This document shows, piece after piece, positions 42,577-51,448 of a stretch of DNA of 64,000 nt (the stretch's first letter is position 1; each line of letters begins with the position of its first letter). The notes beneath the pieces were generated by a model. That model searched no databases, was not told the DNA's origin, and was given only the letters and a program-made list of their open reading frames with translations. Where the stretch lies: the NCBI GenBank assembly GCA_910577645.1, contig CAJTOL010000002.1:240896-304895 (forward strand), written 5' to 3'. The DNA is from an uncultured Lachnospiraceae bacterium (lineage in GTDB: Bacteria; Bacillota; Clostridia; Lachnospirales; Lachnospiraceae). Both the position numbers and the translations under genes were made by a program.

Positions 42577-43043
42577 CAAACTTTTTTTTCCCGGACGAAA
42601 CCATTACAGACAATGACTTATACTTTCTTTGTTATATGATAGAACGGATAGGAAGAAAAATACATCAAAGGAACCAATATATTGTAAATCGGATCCCTAA
42701 GGATGAGTGGTTACGGCTCATTAGCCTTGCCAATGTATTTCATTGTGAAAATCCCCTGAAAATAGAAAGCGACTGGATAGAAACTTACTGTTTAGAAAAA
42801 GGAACTTTTTATATTACTCAAGTAGATTCCCAGCTTGTTGATGAAATCCCGACTCCCATACAAATGGGAAAAGTCTATACTCGCCTTATTCTGGCAACTT
42901 TGCAACCCGGAGAAGATTATATAGACGGATTAATCCGTGTTTACAATGATGAAATTTGCGAAACCATTGATAATTATAACTGCAGTGCATATTATGAACC
43001 GTCCTATGTCATTACCCGCGCTTATCTTAATGGAGGATTTTAA
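42573..43043 (+). CDS. Unrecognised 156-residue partner of the DUF3990 protein
   Basis: I do not recognise this protein. It starts MTNFFFPDETITDNDLYFLC (the ATG overlaps the DUF3990 stop; AAGGGAG upstream) and contains YMIERIGRKIHQRNQYIVNR, NVFHCENPLKIESDWIETYC and, near the end, YNCSAYYEPSYVITRAYLNG. It is soluble, mixed helix and strand, and twice the size of DUF3791 partners, although the FLCYMIERIGRKI stretch recalls their first helix. Coupling to a putative toxin suggests antitoxin or target-specificity factor; that is inference. Confidence 0.65.
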   Translation: MTNFFFPDETITDNDLYFLCYMIERIGRKIHQRNQYIVNRIPKDEWLRLISLANVFHCENPLKIESDWIETYCLEKGTFYITQVDSQLVDEIPTPIQMGKVYTRLILATLQPGEDYIDGLIRVYNDEICETIDNYNCSAYYEPSYVITRAYLNGGF

Positions 43044-43067
43044 ACATCTATGTAAAAGTCACCCTGA

Positions 43068-43120
43068 GGATACCGCAAAATGAAATGAAACCAGAGCCTT
43101 TATTTCATTTTGCGGCATCC
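43068..43120. repeat. Palindromic intergenic repeat, copy 1
   Basis: GGATACCGCAAAATGAAAT (43068-43086) and its near-exact reverse complement (43102-43120) form a 19-base-pair stem with one G-T pair. It lies between convergent genes and can act as a bidirectional terminator. The arms resemble those at 50247-50296 and 57284-57355. Confidence 0.75.
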
Positions 43121-43145
43121 CATGAGTAATAAACTAATGGGCTTG

Positions 43146-43499
43146 CTAACACCCCACCTTTTCTCTCCAGCTCTCTTCCTTAAAGCCTACTAAAACCGTG
43201 TCTCCATTTACCAGAATAGGCCGTTTCACCAACATTCCGTCTGTAGCTAAAAGAGCAATCTGTTCTTCCTCGCTCATGGCAGGCAGACGCTCTTTTAAGT
43301 TTAATTCTTTATACCTTAGCCCGCTGGTATTAAAAAACTTCTTAAGAGGCAGGCGGCTTAGCCTGTGCCACTCAGCCAGTTCTTCCGCCCCGGGATTCTC
43401 CTCCGCTATATGGCGTGCCTCATAAGAAATCCCCTGGGCATCCAGCCACTTTTTGGCTTTCTGGCAGGTGGTACATTTGGGATAATATACAAACAGCAT
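43146..43499 (-). CDS. ArsC/Spx-family thioredoxin-fold protein
   Basis: A 117-residue protein starting MLFVYYPKCTTCQKAKKWLD, with a CxxC pair at the active site (Cys 9 and Cys 12). It continues with LPLKKFFNTSGLRYKELNL and VKRPILVNGDTVLVGF, the ArsC/YffB/Spx pattern. The K-R-P-I motif with Arg is conserved in arsenate reductase-like proteins. It may be a reductase or an Spx-like regulator. No other arsenic genes are near. It starts 13 bases after the aldo-keto reductase gene ends, so it is likely the last gene of that unit. Confidence 0.88.
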   Translation of the reverse strand: MLFVYYPKCTTCQKAKKWLDAQGISYEARHIAEENPGAEELAEWHRLSRLPLKKFFNTSGLRYKELNLKERLPAMSEEEQIALLATDGMLVKRPILVNGDTVLVGFKEESWREKVGC

Positions 43500-43511
43500 T
43501 TTTCTCTCCTT

Positions 43512-44534
43512 TTACAGTGGTTTTCCATTTAAAATTTCCATGTAATCCTTGTAATTTTCCTCTAAAAGCCTGGGAGTATCCAGGTTGTAAGGGCATTTTC
43601 TACTGCACTGCCCGCAGTGCAGGCATTCTTCGATTTTCTTCATCTTCTCCTGGGATTCGGGAGTCAGCTGGGCGGCCACAGGAGCCCGGCGGATCATCAG
43701 GGACATGCGGGCGCAGTTGTTGATCTCAATCCCTGCCGGACAGGGCATACAGTAGCCGCAGCCCCGGCAGAAATTGCCGGAAAGTTCCTTTCTGTCACGG
43801 TCAATAATGGCCTTTATTTCCTCTGTCATTACCGGAGGATTGTCCACATAGCCGATAAATTCGTTGAGCTCCCTCTCCCGCTGAACCCCCCAGATAGGAA
43901 GCACATGGTCAAACTGATCCAGATAAGCGTAAGCAGCGGCGGAATTGGTAATGATGCCGCCGGACAAGGCCTTCATGGCAATAAACCCCATATTCTTTTC
44001 CTTACACTGCCGTACAATAGCCAGATCCTTTTCAGAAGCCAGATAGCAGAACGGAAACTGAAGCACTTCATAAAGGCCGGAATCAATGGCTTCCTGGGCC
44101 ACTGCAAGGCGGTGGTTGGTAATGCCTATGTGGCGCACCTTCCCCTGGGCTTTGGCCTCCGTTATAGCCTCGTAAAGCCCTGTTCCGTCCCCCGGTTTGG
44201 GACAGAAAGCCGGGTTATGGAACTGGTAGATATCAATATAGTCTGTTTTTAACAGGGAAAGGCTGGTCTCCAGATCCTTCCAGAACCCTTCTGCTGTCTT
44301 AGCCGCCGTCTTGGTGGCAATGTAAATCTGATCCCGCACCGAATTCAGGGCCCGGCCGATTTTTTCCTCACTGTCCGTGTAGGCCCTGGCAGTATCAAAA
44401 AAAGTAATCCCGTTGTCAAATGCTTTCTTTAACAGCCTGCCTGCATCCTCCACAGACACCCGCTGAACCGGCAGCGCCCCAAAACCGTTTTTGTTGACCG
44501 TAATATTGGTGGTTCCCAATGTTACCTGCGACAT
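43512..44534 (-). CDS. Aldo/keto reductase with C-terminal 4Fe-4S cluster domain
   Basis: A 340-residue protein. The AKR barrel has ITFFDTARAYTDSEEKIGRA (catalytic Asp and Tyr), IYIATKTAAKTAEGF (Lys) and DIYQFHNPAF (His). The C-terminus has two cysteine groups, CRGCGYCMPCPAGI and CLHCGQCSRKCPYNLD, for iron-sulfur clusters. This combination is common in anaerobes and suggests ferredoxin-linked rather than simple NADPH oxidoreduction. I chose the ATG at 44532-44534 after AAAGGATGGATGGAG. It follows the TPR gene at 44558 by 23 bases. Confidence 0.9.
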   Translation of the reverse strand: MSQVTLGTTNITVNKNGFGALPVQRVSVEDAGRLLKKAFDNGITFFDTARAYTDSEEKIGRALNSVRDQIYIATKTAAKTAEGFWKDLETSLSLLKTDYIDIYQFHNPAFCPKPGDGTGLYEAITEAKAQGKVRHIGITNHRLAVAQEAIDSGLYEVLQFPFCYLASEKDLAIVRQCKEKNMGFIAMKALSGGIITNSAAAYAYLDQFDHVLPIWGVQRERELNEFIGYVDNPPVMTEEIKAIIDRDRKELSGNFCRGCGYCMPCPAGIEINNCARMSLMIRRAPVAAQLTPESQEKMKKIEECLHCGQCSRKCPYNLDTPRLLEENYKDYMEILNGKPL

Positions 44535-44557
44535 ACTCCATCCATCCTTTCTTAATC

Positions 44558-45370
44558 TTATATCATTCCCCGGTATTCCTGCTTCCACTGTTTTATAAGT
44601 TTCAGGGCCCCGGCAGTTCTCTTAATAGAATCCTTTTGGAACAGGCCTTCCAGCTTCAAAATGCTGTCCGAGGTTTTCGCCCTCTCCCCGGCCTCAGAAA
44701 TATCTTTCTCCCACATGGCCTTCTGGTCTTCTGTTATGGGGGGCAAATGGAAATGCCTGCTATGGCTTTCCTCCCCCATACGGGTCAGATAATACATCCT
44801 CTTTAAAATCTCCTGGCTCTGGCAGCACCCATATGCCTTCTCAAAGGCCGTCCAGGCCTTGGGAAACTGGAACATTCTGGCATAGGTACAGCCCAGGCGG
44901 CACCAGATGGTTTCTGTCAGCTCCTTATTTGCCGTTCCTGCTCCGGGAAGCTCCAAAACCTTTTCATAAATTGCCGCCGCCTTTCCGTACTGCTTCCTGC
45001 CAAACATGTAATCCCCCTTCTGCTTTATATACTCTGCCTGGGGAAGCTTTCGCAGAGCAGTAACCTGCTGGCGGAATCTGGCCTGCTCTGCCGCCGGATA
45101 ATAGCCACATTCTGACAGAATAATAAAGAGAAGCTGATCCTTATCTTCCTTGCTGGCCATCCACTTTTCCAGCTTAGCCGCTAAAAATTCCATATCCAGC
45201 TCTACCCGGATAAAGGCTATGAGATGCTCGTCCACAAACCCGTCCATTACCAGCAGGGGATTGTGGTAAATCACATAGCTCAGCTCCTGGGAGGACCAGA
45301 TGCGGATTCCCATAGGTTCAATATAATAGGGGTTGGTTACCGACTCCTGCCGGCACAACAGCAGGCTCAT
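44558..45370 (-). CDS. TPR-like protein of the DUF5716/DUF5717-type cluster
   Basis: A 270-residue soluble protein. The N-terminal third is unique (NPYYIEPMGIRIWSSQELSY). The middle holds two TPR-like helical pairs (KQKGDYMFGRKQYGKAAAIY, WCRLGCTYARMFQFPKAWTA) and the C-terminus is a charged helix with FQKDSIKRTAGALKLIKQWK. The ATG overlaps the stop of the Hsp70-like ATPase (ATGA), so the two are made together. No family was recognised with confidence. The cluster order, giant protein, ATPase, TPR, suggests one complex. Confidence 0.75.
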   Translation of the reverse strand: MSLLLCRQESVTNPYYIEPMGIRIWSSQELSYVIYHNPLLVMDGFVDEHLIAFIRVELDMEFLAAKLEKWMASKEDKDQLLFIILSECGYYPAAEQARFRQQVTALRKLPQAEYIKQKGDYMFGRKQYGKAAAIYEKVLELPGAGTANKELTETIWCRLGCTYARMFQFPKAWTAFEKAYGCCQSQEILKRMYYLTRMGEESHSRHFHLPPITEDQKAMWEKDISEAGERAKTSDSILKLEGLFQKDSIKRTAGALKLIKQWKQEYRGMI

Positions 45371-46587
45371 AGCTTCACCTCCTGGCGCACTATGGTATCA
45401 GAAGCCGGAAACAGCTCTCCAAAGCCCAGATCCCGGATAGCTACCACCATAGTTGATTCGTCAAGAAATCCTATTTTCATCTGTATTTTAGTGGTTCGGG
45501 CCGGCCGATCCGGAAAATCCTTTAGAGAAATGACTACCCTTCTCTTCTTCTTTGGATCCATGGGAGTGACGGTAAACTCTACGGTCTTGCTGTCATCCAA
45601 TATAAAATCCATAGAAGTCCTGCATTCATACCAATTTTCCCCTGCCCCTGCAATGACAAGCTGGTTTTTTCTGTCCTTATAGACAACCTCCATGGAAATT
45701 GTGGATTTTAACCGTCCCTCACAGATACAGGTAAAGGAGCTTTCTTCTTTCTTTTCAAAGTACTCTGCCCCCCGAAAGGCCGCCCCCTTGGAAAACAGGG
45801 CCGTTTCCGCATAAACCTTTCTCCTGTGGCAGATAAGCTTCATAAACTCCGGGGACCAGTCTTGTTTTTCAAAACCCTTTCCTGACAAAATAATGGTGGA
45901 AAATAATTTGCGGCCTAAAAGGCGTTCCCCACAGGAGCAGAGAATCTTGTCTGCAAGCCTGGCGCCTGACGGCGTTCCTAAAATATCCAGATCAAAGCTT
46001 TCTTCCAGGTTAAAGCTTTCCGCCACCACCATCATCTTCTGAAGCCCTCTCTGAACCTTCAGTTCATAGTAGCAAAGCCTGTTTGGAGACAGATCAAAAA
46101 GGCCTACCTGGTTGCGCCAAATTTCCTTTTTCTGATTCAATATATAGTAGACAAAGCTTTCCTCGTGACTGATAATGTGAACCTTTTCCCTGGGAATCTC
46201 CAGATAATCCCCGCAGTAAAGAAAGCTGTCCATCACTTTTCCTGTTACTGAGGGAAGAGTGATCACCAGCTGGTCAATTTCTTCCTCTTCCAACTCCTTC
46301 TTCGGGAGCTTTAATACCCGCTCCATAAAAAGCTCTAAAAGCCTTATGGCCTCGTATTTTACTCCGTCAATGGTGGCAGTGCCCTCTCTGGATACCAGAT
46401 TTAAAAGCTTATCTACCAAAATCCCGTCTCCCACCAGATTGCAGGCATAGGCTTCCTTTCCCACATACCATTCCTCTTCGCTTTTACACCGGCAGATAAT
46501 AGTGGGAAACGTCCATACTTTTTCTTTTTCATAGCAGCTTAACTGGGTGTAGGCGTCACACATATCCAACCCGATTATCAATCCCAT
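45367..46587 (-). CDS. Hsp70/actin-like ATPase (DUF5716-like)
   Basis: A 406-residue protein with the actin-fold layout. Phosphate-1-like MGLIIGLDMCDAYTQLSCYE is at the N-terminus, then LVITLPSVTG, a phosphate-2-like VGLFDLSPNRLCYYEL and TIILSGKGF in the adenosine-binding position. The final 100 residues are beta-rich and resemble a substrate- or partner-binding module. I recall this as DUF5716. Neighbours are a giant DUF5717-like protein upstream and a TPR protein coupled downstream. ATPase activity and chaperone-like function are inferred from fold. Confidence 0.78.
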   Translation of the reverse strand: MGLIIGLDMCDAYTQLSCYEKEKVWTFPTIICRCKSEEEWYVGKEAYACNLVGDGILVDKLLNLVSREGTATIDGVKYEAIRLLELFMERVLKLPKKELEEEEIDQLVITLPSVTGKVMDSFLYCGDYLEIPREKVHIISHEESFVYYILNQKKEIWRNQVGLFDLSPNRLCYYELKVQRGLQKMMVVAESFNLEESFDLDILGTPSGARLADKILCSCGERLLGRKLFSTIILSGKGFEKQDWSPEFMKLICHRRKVYAETALFSKGAAFRGAEYFEKKEESSFTCICEGRLKSTISMEVVYKDRKNQLVIAGAGENWYECRTSMDFILDDSKTVEFTVTPMDPKKKRRVVISLKDFPDRPARTTKIQMKIGFLDESTMVVAIRDLGFGELFPASDTIVRQEVKL

Positions 46588-46611
46588 AGCTCTCCTCTAT
46601 CCTTACCTGAA

Positions 46612-49600
46612 CTACGGCAAGGAAAACAGTTCCTCCACCGTGGCGTTCTTTATCAGGTATTCCTGCATTTTTTTCTTTAAAGCGGCTTTCTGGCCTTTTC
46701 CAAGGCAAAGTCCCATTTCGTTTAAGCAGGCGAACCGGCTGTCTTTTCCCTGATCATAAATCTCCTGACACTTTTTCTTACCCTGAGCCGCCAAAACTGC
46801 TTTTCCGTTTTGGTATTCATACACCCGATACTCCAAAGTCTCTCCCTTAAAGAGTACCTTCTGCATCACGAAGATCCCCTGGTAAACCCGGCGCATCTCC
46901 TCGCTGTGGAACTCATCTTCATCCGGAAGCACCCGGACCCGCAGGATCACTCTGGAGTCTTTATCCCCTTTATACTGAATCATCACCTTATCCATAATAT
47001 CCCCCGGAATTTTTACAAACCGGCTTAAGGATTTAAAATAAGGAAATACCAAATCTGACTCCAGAAGAAAATCCACAATCTCCTGGCACAGCTTTTTTTC
47101 TTCTTCGGTCAGCTCCTCCTGTTCCGAATAATACCTGGTAAGAGACAGCAGGTAAATCGTTGGAATCCGGCTTCTGTCGGAAGTTCCCTTTACAAGCCCC
47201 TCTAAATACCGGAACACCTGGCTTTTCGTCTCCGCCTCATCGAAAAAGTAGGCGGTACATTTTACCGCAAAATAAGCCTTTACGATGCTGTCCACTGTCT
47301 TTTTCCGGGATACATAAAAGTCAAACACCGAATCCATCCTGTCCTGACTTCCGGAAAACAGCATCTGTGCAAGGAGACGTTCCTCCATATCGTGAGTATC
47401 CACCCGCTGTTCAATTCCCTGCGCCAGAATCTGATACATTTTCCCTGACAGGCCGTTGTAGTACTGGCACAGATAATCCAGAATTACCGTATCCGCCATT
47501 CCCCCATCGAAAACCTGCATCGCCAGCCAGAAAAGAAATCTGTCCTCATCAAACAGTTTCTGTAAAATCATCTTGCTGCAAAGTTTTAACCGGCAGTCCA
47601 GGCTGATTTCCATAATCTCATATTTTTTCATCATCTCATAGGACTCCATGAGATAATTCTGACGGATTAAGGTTTCGCAGATCCCCTTTCGTTCTTCTCT
47701 GCTGATGTTATCCTTATCTATCATCAGCAGATAGCTTAAATCCACGCCGCCCTTTTCCTCCCCGGCAGCCTTTTTCTGATAATAAGAAATGGCTTTGGAA
47801 AGAAGTTCTTTCTGATAAAGAGGACTAAGCTTCTGGTCTTTTAACACCCGCTCCAAAAGAGCGGCCTCCTCCTGATTCTGTGCCCCCTGCTCTGCAATCT
47901 GGCGGCAGGCCTTTAAACACAACATAGGATGCTCCGGATAAACCTGAAAGCATCGTTCTTCCAGATCCGGTTTATCCATAACCGGGGTTTTTATGTAATG
48001 GATATTCAGGTATCGGTTTCCGTAGCCGTCCTGGAACAGGATAATTGTTTTTTCAGAAAACAACGGCACATAGGACACCCCGTCCTTCAGAAGGAAAATA
48101 TCCTCCTCAAGAGTTTCTTCATACCGGACAATCACATAGAGCATTTCCCGATTCCGGCAGGAGATCCGGTAGGATCTTAAAATAGACGGCAAAACCTTTG
48201 CCACCGGCACATCAATAATATCCCTGTAGATCATTTTATCATACAAAACCGCCAGCCTGCCGTCAATATTTGCAGCAAAGAGCTGATCCATGGCAAACTG
48301 CTCCATCTCCCTCTCATAGGCTTTGTAAATATCAGAGGAAGGGTCTATGTAGGTTAAAATATTCTGGTACAGCATCGCCCTGGTGCGGTTGTCCAGCTCC
48401 TGAGAGTAGGAAAAATATAAAAGTACTTCTTTGGGAAGAGCATGGTCAAAATCCTCCGGCAGAGAATACAGATAGTATTCATAAAGCCTTGTCAGGTTTA
48501 CCTGTTCCTTTAAAGCCAGCTCATACCAGACAAAATCTTCCGCCCCCCTGCACTCTCCTTTAATCCGCAGACAGCAGATAGACTCTAAAATTTCCCGGAT
48601 GGGATGCTTTTCATAAAGCCTTACCAGCAGGCGGCTGTAAAGTGGGTTATAATACCGGAGGGTTCCGGCGGCCCCGGCGGCTTTTTTTGCCAGTTTTTCC
48701 CCTATCATTCCCCGCCCCGCCCCAAAGGACAGGACCTGAAGCTCAAAGGGAGTCATCCCCCGAAGCAGCTCCGGGTGTTTTGACAGCAGCTTACAGGCTT
48801 TGACATATAAAAAGGGGCTGCAAAATCCCTGTGAATACAGCTCCGCCATTTCTGCCAGGGTCATAGCCGGATTCTCTTCCATCTCCGGTTCCAGTTTAAG
48901 CCGCAGAAAAAAGAGATAGGGGTGTCCGTGACTTTCCGACAGATATTTTCTCACCAGCCTTATGAGAGAATCTTTCTGACTCGGATTCGGTTCTAACTCC
49001 AGAGTAAGATACTGAAACAGGCAGTAATTTTCCAGTTCTCCAAGGCGCTTTTCCAGAATTGCTTCCCTCACCTCTTCCAACAGCCGGGACGCCTGTTCTC
49101 TCTGCCCCATCAGAATACAACACTCCGCCGATAAAAGGACAGCCTGCCGGTTCTGGGGCTTAATCTCCCTTAACTCATCCAGCTGTTTTTTCAGCCGTTT
49201 CAGGATAATCGATTCTTCATATTGGCCGCTCTCATAATCCAGCCGGAGAGAGAGATACCGGCCGTAAGCCTTTCTAAAATCTCTTTCTTCCCGATCCAGA
49301 TCCGTAAGGCTTTCATTGCCTTCCACCTGAATCCGCACCACCGCCTCATCCCGGACCGTGGTAAGGCGGATAAATCCCTCATTGCTTCCCCTGTGGAGCT
49401 GTTTGGGCAAAATCCGGTAGCCTACCTGGCAGGTATCCCCGTCAAAATCCTCTTCTCCTACCCGGGTTCGCACCAGCTCTAAAAAGTCTCCTTCTGCCGT
49501 AAGCCGGATATCCACATATCCCCAGGTATTCTTTTTTATCTTAATCGTGTCCACCACTGCAGTTCCGGGAGTCTGGTAAGCCCTCTCCTGTTCCGCAGTC

Positions 49601-50181
49601 CAGATCGTCACCGGATCCTTTACCCTCAGAGCTATCAAAAATTCTTCTAAAAGATTCTCCCGGTTTCCGTGTCCCTTTAAACCGTCGTAAACAGCCCTGG
49701 TATATATATCCTGCATAAAGGGGGCTTCTATAAAATCCGAATAGTCAAAAAGCTTTAAAGCAGTTGCCCATTCCCTCTTAGCCAGATTGGAAAAGTCCCT
49801 GGGGCTCTTTAAATTTCCCAAGGTCTGCCCTAAGGTCTGGGCCTGCACCTGAAACGCGAAAGGTATCTCCTTCTCCCCTCCGTTTGTCACAAGGAAAAAA
49901 CTGCCCCGGATTTGATCTCCCATCTCCAGGCAGGCTGTATCAATCTCATATAGAATCCGGCTGCGTAGGCCGCCGAAGGCGTTTGTCAAAATCTTTACCC
50001 GGTAATGGCTGGAATAGGCCAGCCCTTTAATGCTGTGCCCGTTCTCGCTGGTAAGGCCAATCTCTCCCCGGGTTACTGTCCCTGCAGGAATCTGCTCATC
50101 AAGGGCTTGGGGAAAGATATTCATCTCCGGAATCTGGGTATCCACGATTCCCTTGGCCAGCCGGTTGATCCGTTCTCTCAT
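46612..50181 (-). CDS. Giant helical-repeat protein (DUF5717-like)
   Basis: A 1189-residue protein of unknown function. About the first 310 residues are beta-rich and immunoglobulin-like (EQIPAGTVTRGEIGLTSENG, LTAEGDFLELVRTRVGEED). A long helical solenoid follows with TPR-like pairs (LSAECCILMGQREQASRLLE, LFQYLTLELEPNPSQKDSL), then a beta region (ILFQDGYGNRYLNIHYIKTP) and more helices. I chose the ATG at 50179-50181 (MRERINRLAKG) after AGAGGTGG. It begins the cluster with the ATPase at 45367, 24 bases downstream. I recall the family name DUF5717. Confidence 0.75.
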   Translation of the reverse strand: MRERINRLAKGIVDTQIPEMNIFPQALDEQIPAGTVTRGEIGLTSENGHSIKGLAYSSHYRVKILTNAFGGLRSRILYEIDTACLEMGDQIRGSFFLVTNGGEKEIPFAFQVQAQTLGQTLGNLKSPRDFSNLAKREWATALKLFDYSDFIEAPFMQDIYTRAVYDGLKGHGNRENLLEEFLIALRVKDPVTIWTAEQERAYQTPGTAVVDTIKIKKNTWGYVDIRLTAEGDFLELVRTRVGEEDFDGDTCQVGYRILPKQLHRGSNEGFIRLTTVRDEAVVRIQVEGNESLTDLDREERDFRKAYGRYLSLRLDYESGQYEESIILKRLKKQLDELREIKPQNRQAVLLSAECCILMGQREQASRLLEEVREAILEKRLGELENYCLFQYLTLELEPNPSQKDSLIRLVRKYLSESHGHPYLFFLRLKLEPEMEENPAMTLAEMAELYSQGFCSPFLYVKACKLLSKHPELLRGMTPFELQVLSFGAGRGMIGEKLAKKAAGAAGTLRYYNPLYSRLLVRLYEKHPIREILESICCLRIKGECRGAEDFVWYELALKEQVNLTRLYEYYLYSLPEDFDHALPKEVLLYFSYSQELDNRTRAMLYQNILTYIDPSSDIYKAYEREMEQFAMDQLFAANIDGRLAVLYDKMIYRDIIDVPVAKVLPSILRSYRISCRNREMLYVIVRYEETLEEDIFLLKDGVSYVPLFSEKTIILFQDGYGNRYLNIHYIKTPVMDKPDLEERCFQVYPEHPMLCLKACRQIAEQGAQNQEEAALLERVLKDQKLSPLYQKELLSKAISYYQKKAAGEEKGGVDLSYLLMIDKDNISREERKGICETLIRQNYLMESYEMMKKYEIMEISLDCRLKLCSKMILQKLFDEDRFLFWLAMQVFDGGMADTVILDYLCQYYNGLSGKMYQILAQGIEQRVDTHDMEERLLAQMLFSGSQDRMDSVFDFYVSRKKTVDSIVKAYFAVKCTAYFFDEAETKSQVFRYLEGLVKGTSDRSRIPTIYLLSLTRYYSEQEELTEEEKKLCQEIVDFLLESDLVFPYFKSLSRFVKIPGDIMDKVMIQYKGDKDSRVILRVRVLPDEDEFHSEEMRRVYQGIFVMQKVLFKGETLEYRVYEYQNGKAVLAAQGKKKCQEIYDQGKDSRFACLNEMGLCLGKGQKAALKKKMQEYLIKNATVEELFSLP

Positions 50182-50246
50182 TCTACCACCTCTAAACCGT
50201 ATTCTAACACATTTCGACAAGATTTGAAAGCCAAAAGCGCCCAAAA

Positions 50247-50296
50247 AGGGGCCCCCGCAAAACGAAAGCTTCTCTGTCTCGTTTTACGACAGCCCT
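50247..50296. repeat. Palindromic intergenic repeat, copy 2
   Basis: AGGGGCCCCCGCAAAACGA (50247-50264 region) pairs imperfectly with TCGTTTTACGACAGCCCT (50279-50296). The same arm design is seen at 43068-43120 and 57284-57355: a GGGC end, a variable middle, and CAAAA followed by YGA at the loop side. Confidence 0.65.
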
Positions 50297-50315
50297 CTTA
50301 TTACTATAAAAGTCC

Positions 50316-50331
50316 GCCGCCGACAGGCGGC
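50316..50331 (-). terminator. Short GC-rich hairpin, possible terminator of the gene ending at 50467
   Basis: GCCGCC-GACA-GGCGGC is a perfect tetraloop hairpin, followed on the minus strand by ACTTTTAT. It is one of four hairpins in the 280-base gap 50182-50466. Confidence 0.5.
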
Positions 50332-50349
50332 ATAAGTTCAGGTATGCCC

Positions 50350-50401
50350 CATGCGCCCGCCAAATTTTCATGTGCGGTGGCGCGTCCGCTGCGGGCGCAT
50401 G
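50350..50401. repeat. Long-loop inverted repeat in the structured gap
   Basis: CATGCGCCCGC (50350-50360) and GCGGGCGCATG (50391-50401) form a perfect 11-base-pair stem around 30 bases. A further imperfect stem, TCCGGCAAA with TTTACCGGA, follows at 50417-50451. The gap has no coding reading; it could hold a structured RNA or a small mobile palindrome. Confidence 0.55.
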
Positions 50402-50466
50402 CAGGTTTACGAAGTATCCGGCAAAACGCCTCTGTGACGTGCTTTACCGGATTATACCTCAACGTC

Positions 50467-50808
50467 TTACCATTCTTCTGTAATTTTTACAGTAGCCTCC
50501 GGCTTTTCCTCCGGTCCCTCTGCTTCCCCAACCGGTTCTGTCACCACCGGCTCAGGGGTAATGTACTCTGTTTCTACCGGTTCCTTGTAAGCCGGAACAG
50601 GCCCTATGGCTTCTCCAACCCGGCGCATCTTAAGATGCAGATAGGTACGCAGCACCTTTACCGCCAGTATCACAATAAAAACCGGCAGTACAAACAAAAG
50701 ATACAGCTTGTACTTCAGCCTCTTTTTCTTTTTATTCATACGGGCCAGCTCTTTGGTCAGCTCCCGCCTTATTCTTCCTGCGTAGGACAACTTCTCTTGT
50801 CTGCTCAT
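50467..50808 (-). CDS. Small single-pass membrane protein
   Basis: A 113-residue protein with a basic cytoplasmic N-terminus (RRELTKELARMNKKKKRLKY), one membrane helix (LYLLFVLPVFIVILAV) and an acidic, Pro/Glu/Val-rich tail (EYITPEPVVTEPVGEAEGPE). I chose the ATG at 50806-50808, directly after CAGGAGGGGG. It lies 23 bases after the DUF4364 gene, probably in one operon. I do not recognise a family. The charge pattern suggests an envelope-anchored protein with an external tail. Confidence 0.65.
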   Translation of the reverse strand: MSRQEKLSYAGRIRRELTKELARMNKKKKRLKYKLYLLFVLPVFIVILAVKVLRTYLHLKMRRVGEAIGPVPAYKEPVETEYITPEPVVTEPVGEAEGPEEKPEATVKITEEW

Positions 50809-50831
50809 ATCCCCCTCCTGCCTGTAAGGCC

Positions 50832-51353
50832 TTAACTGCTCATCAGTGATTTCATGGCAAAAGCATAGATTTCCTGGCTCTTTTCTCTCCACTGGCTGCA
50901 CATGGCCTCTGCCTGTTCCTTGTCCGGAACCGACAGGTTCAGCTCAATAAGCACGGTCTTACCTTCCCTCACCTCGCAGTGGACAATATAGTCCTGGCTG
51001 GTAGACTTGTAGTAGTCAGAAACCACCCCTACCTCATCCCGAAGCCGGAATTTATTTTCTTTAAAATATTGATCAATATCTTCAATAATGGCCGGTGAGA
51101 TTTTCTTTCCGAAAAATTCCAGAGTGTCTTCCCCTTCCCGGGTGATCTCATAGCGGCTGCTGTTATGCAGTGTCTCTTTCCGAACCAGTCCGGCCTCTAA
51201 AAGCTCATTTAGAGCCTGCTGTAAGGTAAAATAGGTAGTGTATTCACGATCCAGAAAAAAACTGGAAAGCTGTGCATTGGTCAGCGGAAAATTCACCTGC
51301 TTCAGCATATAAAGATTCATCAATTTATATAGGGTCATAGGCTCTGACAGCAT
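50832..51353 (-). CDS. DUF4364 family protein (winged-helix regulator)
   Basis: A 173-residue protein with an N-terminal winged helix (LYKLMNLYMLKQVNFPLTNA, TTYFTLQQALNELLEAGLVR, YEITREGEDTLEFFGKKI) and a small alpha/beta C-terminal domain (TVLIELNLSVPDKEQAEAMC). This is the DUF4364 family of Clostridia, thought to be transcriptional regulators. AAAGGAG lies seven bases before the ATG. It is preceded by a gap and the SNF2 helicase gene, and followed by the small membrane protein. Confidence 0.9.
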   Translation of the reverse strand: MLSEPMTLYKLMNLYMLKQVNFPLTNAQLSSFFLDREYTTYFTLQQALNELLEAGLVRKETLHNSSRYEITREGEDTLEFFGKKISPAIIEDIDQYFKENKFRLRDEVGVVSDYYKSTSQDYIVHCEVREGKTVLIELNLSVPDKEQAEAMCSQWREKSQEIYAFAMKSLMSS

Positions 51354-51448
51354 CTTACTTCTCCTTTACAGGCAGTCTAATTCTCCGCTGCGTTTATTTC
51401 TCGTATTATTATACCTGTTTTCTCCGCTGAAAGCAAGTGGTGGGCATA

